Assembly (NCBI GenBank): GCA_015680685.1 | Contig: MNCI01005895.1 | Span: 279,357-343,356 of the forward strand | DNA length: 64,000 nt | DNA from: Gnetum montanum | Lineage: Eukaryota; Streptophyta; Gnetopsida; Gnetales; Gnetaceae | Direction of reading: 5' to 3' | Shown here: piece after piece, positions 60,480 to 64,000 of the stretch | How positions within the stretch are numbered: the first letter of the stretch is position 1 | Layout: the number at the start of each line of letters is the position of its first letter | The notes under the pieces: model-generated | The model's input: the letters and a program-made list of their open reading frames with translations, nothing else | The model's database searches: none | Told to the model about the DNA's origin: nothing | Translations under genes and position numbers: made by a program

Positions 60480-61640
60480 GGCATGGATGAGATGGAGCAA
60501 ATCCACTACCAATTCTCCAATGAACCTAATGATATAAATTGGGGAGAATTGGAGATCCTTGAAAATTTTAAATAGGAATCCCTTGAGTTAAAAACTCTAC
60601 CAATTAGAATGGAGTATGCTTTTTTGAAAAATCGCAAGCTAATTATGATCAATGCTAAGCTTTCTCCTACATAGAAATAGAAACTATTGGAGGTGGTTAA
60701 AAAATGGCTAACAACCTTTACTTGGTAATATTCTAAACTCACTAGAATTGATCCTAATATATGTCAAAATTGCATCTACTTAGATCCTTTCATTAAGCTA
60801 AAGAAGTAGCCATAACAGGGGTTGAATCCCAAATTGAAGCAGATCATCAAAGAGGAGATCAAGTAACTCCTCAACGCAGGTTTTATCTATCCCATTGTAG
60901 ATAGTTATTAGGTTATCCCACTTGTTATAGTGCCAAAGAAAGATGGAAAATAAAGGATTTGCATCAATTTTAAGCTATTGAACATGGAAACATACAAAGA
61001 TCATTTTTCGTTGTCATTTGTGAACCATGTGTTGGATACCATTTTAGAGCATTGCTACTACAACTTTTTGGATTATTATAGTGGCTATAAGAAAATTTAG
61101 ATAGCACCAAAGGATCGAGAAAAAACCACATTCATAAGTTCCTAGGATACTTTCACATATAGAAAGATGTTTTTTGTCCTATTTAATGCTCCTACCACAT
61201 TCCAACACCTTGTCTTAAGCATCCTCCAATAGCAGATTGGTAGTGGGGCGGAGGTCTTCATGGATGACTTCCCCACCAATGGGGATAAATTTAAGTAAGC
61301 CTTCAACTATCTTGAGCATGTGCTAAAAAGGTGTGTAAAGATAAAGCTGAGGCTCAACTAGCAAAAAATCCACTTAATACTCTAGGAAGGCATTATATTG
61401 GGAAACAAAATTTTAGAGAAAGAGATTGAGGTGGATCCTAAAAAAATAATGGTCATCCAAGGAATTACTAGATAGTTAAATATGTAACATCATTCCTTGG
61501 ACACACTAGATACTATTGATGATTTATTAAGAACTTTTGTAAGATCATCAAATCATTGATGAAGCTAACAAAGAAATATGCATTATTTATTTAGTTCAAG
61601 GAATGTGAATGTGCATTCTAGTAGCTCAAAGAGAAGCTTG
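60480..61640 (+). pseudogene. W reverse transcriptase
   Basis: The linker carries LELKTLPIRMEYAFLKN and LNPKLKQIIKEEI. The palm shows VPKKDGK, then FKLLNMETYKDHFSLSFVN, FLDYYSGYKKI (about 61,050) and APKDREKTTFI. It continues with VFMDDF at 61,254-61,271, where the catalytic box reads FMDD. GNKILEKEIEVDPKKIMVI and then FLGHTRYY follow. Stops interrupt it in many places. Confidence 0.8.
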
Positions 61641-61659
61641 TGGAAACTTCAGTTCTATG

Positions 61660-62060
61660 AGTACTTGATTGGTAGAGACCCTTTCATATCATGATGGATG
61701 CTTCCAATTATGTCATGGGGGTTGTGCCCATGTAGTTGGATGATCTGAAACATCCCTACTATATCCACTATGTGAGTAGAAGAATTATGGGTGCATAGTT
61801 GAACTACATCATAATAGAAAAAAATTGATGGCAATGGTGTTTGCCTTGGAGAAATGCAGGCACTATGTGCTTGGGTACAAGGTGTTCATGCACACAGATC
61901 ACAGTGTAATCCAATTCTTGATGATTAAGCCAATGGTAAGCCCCTACATCATACAATGGTTAGTGATCTCGTGGGAATTCAATCTTACAATGGTAGATTG
62001 AAAGGAAACCAAGAACATGATTGCAAACCACTTGTATTGATTAAGATAGAACAATAAAGA
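61660..62060 (+). pseudogene. W RNase H
   Basis: MMDASNYVMGVV starts the domain, followed by HYVSRRIMGAQLNYIIIEK with a stop inside. After a frameshift come FALEKCRHYVLGYKVFMHTD and ETKNMIANHL, the usual end of the Ty3/gypsy RNase H. Confidence 0.75.
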
Positions 62061-62199
62061 GGAGGAAAGCCCATTTTTAGATTAGTCTTTTGATGAACTT
62101 CTCTTTGCTGGGGTTATAACTAAACAAATTCCCACTAAACCCAACTACTACAATGGCATTCTCACCAATCTTCTTACTCAAGATATTCCATAGGAGTGG

Positions 62200-62830
62200 G
62201 ATCATAAGAAGAAATAATAGTTTCTTCACCAAGTGAAACACTTCATGGAAATTAATGGAAACCTTTATAATTTGTTCACAAATGGCCTAGTTCATTGATA
62301 TATACCTAATGCTGATCAACCACACATGCTTTAATATGCTCACAAGGGTCTTTTTGGGGGCCACTATGTTGGGAGATGCATAGCCATTAAGATTCTCATG
62401 GTAGGGTATTATTGGCCAATATGTTTCAAGAATGCTCACCACTTCCTCCATTCTTGTGAACACTACTAATGTAATGGTGGAATGACCACTTGTATGAAGG
62501 AACCTTAGTAGTGGATCCAACCACTAGAGCACTTCAATATTTGGAGCATTGACTTCATGGATCACATCACATCCATGTCAATTATAGACACATACATCAT
62601 AGTTGTTATTGAATTTTTTATGAAATGGGGGAAAGCCATAGCTATCATCAATTGCACATCTTCTGTAGCTACTTTGTTTGTATAACAATATGTTGTAAAA
62701 AAGTTTGGGATGCCATGTGCACTTATTTCTGATAATCGTACTTATTTTATAGGTACTACCTTTTAGAAGCTCATGCACTGCTTGGGGGTTGAACATAAAT
62801 TAACAATACCCTACTGTTGGCACATTTGGC
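62200..62830 (+). pseudogene. W integrase, truncated
   Basis: The zinc-binding region shows YAHKGLFGGHYVGRCIAIKI and VGYYWP. The core has WSIDFMDHITSMSI, then FFMKWGKA, FGMPCALISDNRTYF and LGVEHKLTIPY. The last third of the core and the C-terminal domain are absent after about 62,830. Confidence 0.75.
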
Positions 62831-63529
62831 CATTTCATGAAGAAGATTAAATAGTTGAGATTCTTTTATGAAGAAATAGCTAAATTTACAGTTTTAGAAG
62901 AGGAGAATAAGTGAACAAAAGGCATTTTCATATTTAAAAAATACTGGAGCAAGCTCACACAGCCATGTTGATAAGTACAGAATCATCAATGTGTTGTGCT
63001 ACTGAGGTTTACAGATGAATATTGCAAATTCAGCAGTTTGGTGCAGGGTGAGGTTATTTCTCCTGTGTAATTCAAGAATATATTGATTAAAACTTCAAGG
63101 TTAGGCAAGATATTTATCTCTGTAAGCAAGATGTTTTCTCAGCAATAAAAAGGAAGAAGTGGAATATTGCAAATTGAAAGAGGTACTCTGCATTATTATA
63201 AGAGACCAAGGCAGAAACAGGATTGTTCAAGGGTTGCCCCAGCATTTTGCCATTAAAATTCTCATTCTCTGTAACCATTGCTGTCCCAAAAAAAAAAAAA
63301 TAAGAGTATAAACCAAAATTTGCAATAATTAGAAGCCAGAGAAAGCCTCCAAAATGGCACTGTGTAAAAAAAAAAAACACAGAAACAGAGAATGCAATGG
63401 GTCAATGAGCAGGGGTATGTGGCACCGTCAGTGCAGAAAACTGTCACTAAAATTCATATACATTTTGCCAAACACTTCCTGCACAAACTTCGTTTTTTTT
63501 ACTCAACAAGATTGATCTAAGGATGAGAT
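62831..63529. other. Unassigned interval after W
   Basis: No gene is recognised. Base composition begins to change from retroelement-like. Two poly-A runs are present (63,288-63,300 and 63,366-63,377); they could mark retroposed sequence ends. Confidence 0.35.
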
Positions 63530-64000
63530 CGTTGGTAGTGAATCTGCAGAAAACAGAGCACCAACTCGAATAGCGCAGAGTGGCAGCAAGATCCTCTCTG
63601 AAGACAAGCAAAACTGAAACCCTCACTCAGGCCTTCCGCAACGTCATCGGCGCAGTATTCCCGGCAGCGGTTCAAGAGCAACGATGGCAAGAACGACGAC
63701 GGTGCTGGAAATGACGCAGAGCAAAACAGAAAAAATCCTCAATGAAATGTCGTGCGTTTTGAAACAGCAAAGAAGAAAACCCTCCAATGAAACCATTGGC
63801 TGCGACAGAACCTACTCTCACGGTGGCTGTTCACATCTGTGTCTATTTCCATGGGTTGCGGGCAGAGGAGGAAACGAACCAGTTTTTCCATCATTCTTGA
63901 AACTGTTGCTTATTATTCGAACTACAGGAATAAATCAATAACAATAAGGTGCAGAGTGCAGAGGAGATAAAGGTGGAATCGGCCCTGGAACATTGGGAGC
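63530..64000. other. CpG-retaining, GC-richer segment, possibly the edge of a host gene
   Basis: CpG dinucleotides are frequent here (GCAACGTCATCGGCGCAG, AACGACGACGGTG, TGTCGTGCG), while most of the window is CpG-poor. An 85-codon open stretch (63,684-63,941, plus; MARTTTVLEMTQSKTEKIL) and minus-strand open frames exist, but none matches a family I know. The segment could be a 5' exon or UTR of a low-copy gene continuing to the right, on either strand. Confidence 0.35.

Larger units (their letters stand above)
59497..62830 (+). mobile_element. Degenerate Ty3/gypsy retrotransposon W, Athila-like
   Basis: A proline-rich segment, protease, RT, RNase H and integrase follow each other on the plus strand, ending inside integrase at about 62,830. 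The linker before RT (LNPKLKQIIKEEI, then LLNAGFIYPIVDS) and the EVFMDDF and LEKEIEVDPKKI blocks are those of Athila-type elements. There is no second RNase H or chromodomain. LTRs are not found. Nearly every domain contains stops. Confidence 0.7.

Noticed and set aside
63684-63941. 85-codon ORF as a confirmed gene
   Set aside because: CpG retention makes the region interesting, but I recognise no family and cannot choose strand or exon limits, so it is kept only as a possible gene edge.

Overview
The window is nuclear DNA from a large, repeat-dominated plant genome. It is AT-rich, poor in CpG over most of its length, and filled with old, stop-ridden retroelements with long T-rich introns. 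The style (strongly diverged Ty3/gypsy, copia and L1-type LINE relics, long introns, little else) suggests a gymnosperm such as a conifer. That is inference; no marker gene fixes the species. I see no intact host gene, tRNA, rRNA or CRISPR array. Nearly all protein homology is broken by stops and frameshifts.

Layout. 1-2,067 (-): copy D of an unrecognised multi-exon gene, running off the left edge. 2,480-9,389 (+): Ty3/gypsy element V with RT, RNase H, a second (plant-type) RNase H, integrase, a 31-bp minisatellite, a polypurine tract and a 3' LTR full of CTATGCTA hairpins. 9,390-17,880: LINE fragments, one orphan 53-codon exon, and an LTR/promoter-like piece with a TATA box. 17,880-20,156 (+): copy A of the multi-exon gene, 5' truncated. 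20,640-32,390 (-): Ty3/gypsy element X (pol only), whose integrase is split by a 5.8-kb copia-type element (23,679-29,505) flanked by TAGTA. 32,390-35,860: two tandem arrays with periods of about 180 and 189 bp. 36,272-41,826 (+): copy B. 42,130-45,760: minisatellite and gag-protease remnant Y (-). 46,389-51,644 (+): copy C. 51,950-57,479: degenerate minisatellite and gag-protease remnant Z (-), internally duplicated and partly inverted. 57,480-59,450: LTR-like leader. 59,497-62,830 (+): Athila-like Ty3/gypsy relic W. 63,530-64,000: a CpG-retaining stretch that may be the edge of a real gene.

The main observation is the multi-exon gene family, copies A, B, C and D. At least eight exons can be read with matching splice junctions, and several exons are similar in sequence between copies. 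The protein would be roughly 950-1000 residues; I do not recognise it. In B and C it runs convergently into a gag-protease ORF, with a 33-bp minisatellite between them and no pol. Both gag-protease ORFs end at the same stop after an R-K-x-L-H-x tail. The minisatellite is the same family, in the same relative orientation, as the one just downstream of integrase in V. The simplest reading is a Tat-lineage retroelement family that carries a large, intron-containing gene on the strand opposite to gag-pol, including pol-less (non-autonomous) members alongside pol-bearing ones. Antisense extra ORFs and 3' tandem repeats are known in Tat-lineage elements such as Grande and Ogre. A multi-exon gene of this size, conserved over four copies with its own tandemly repeated first intron, is worth close study.
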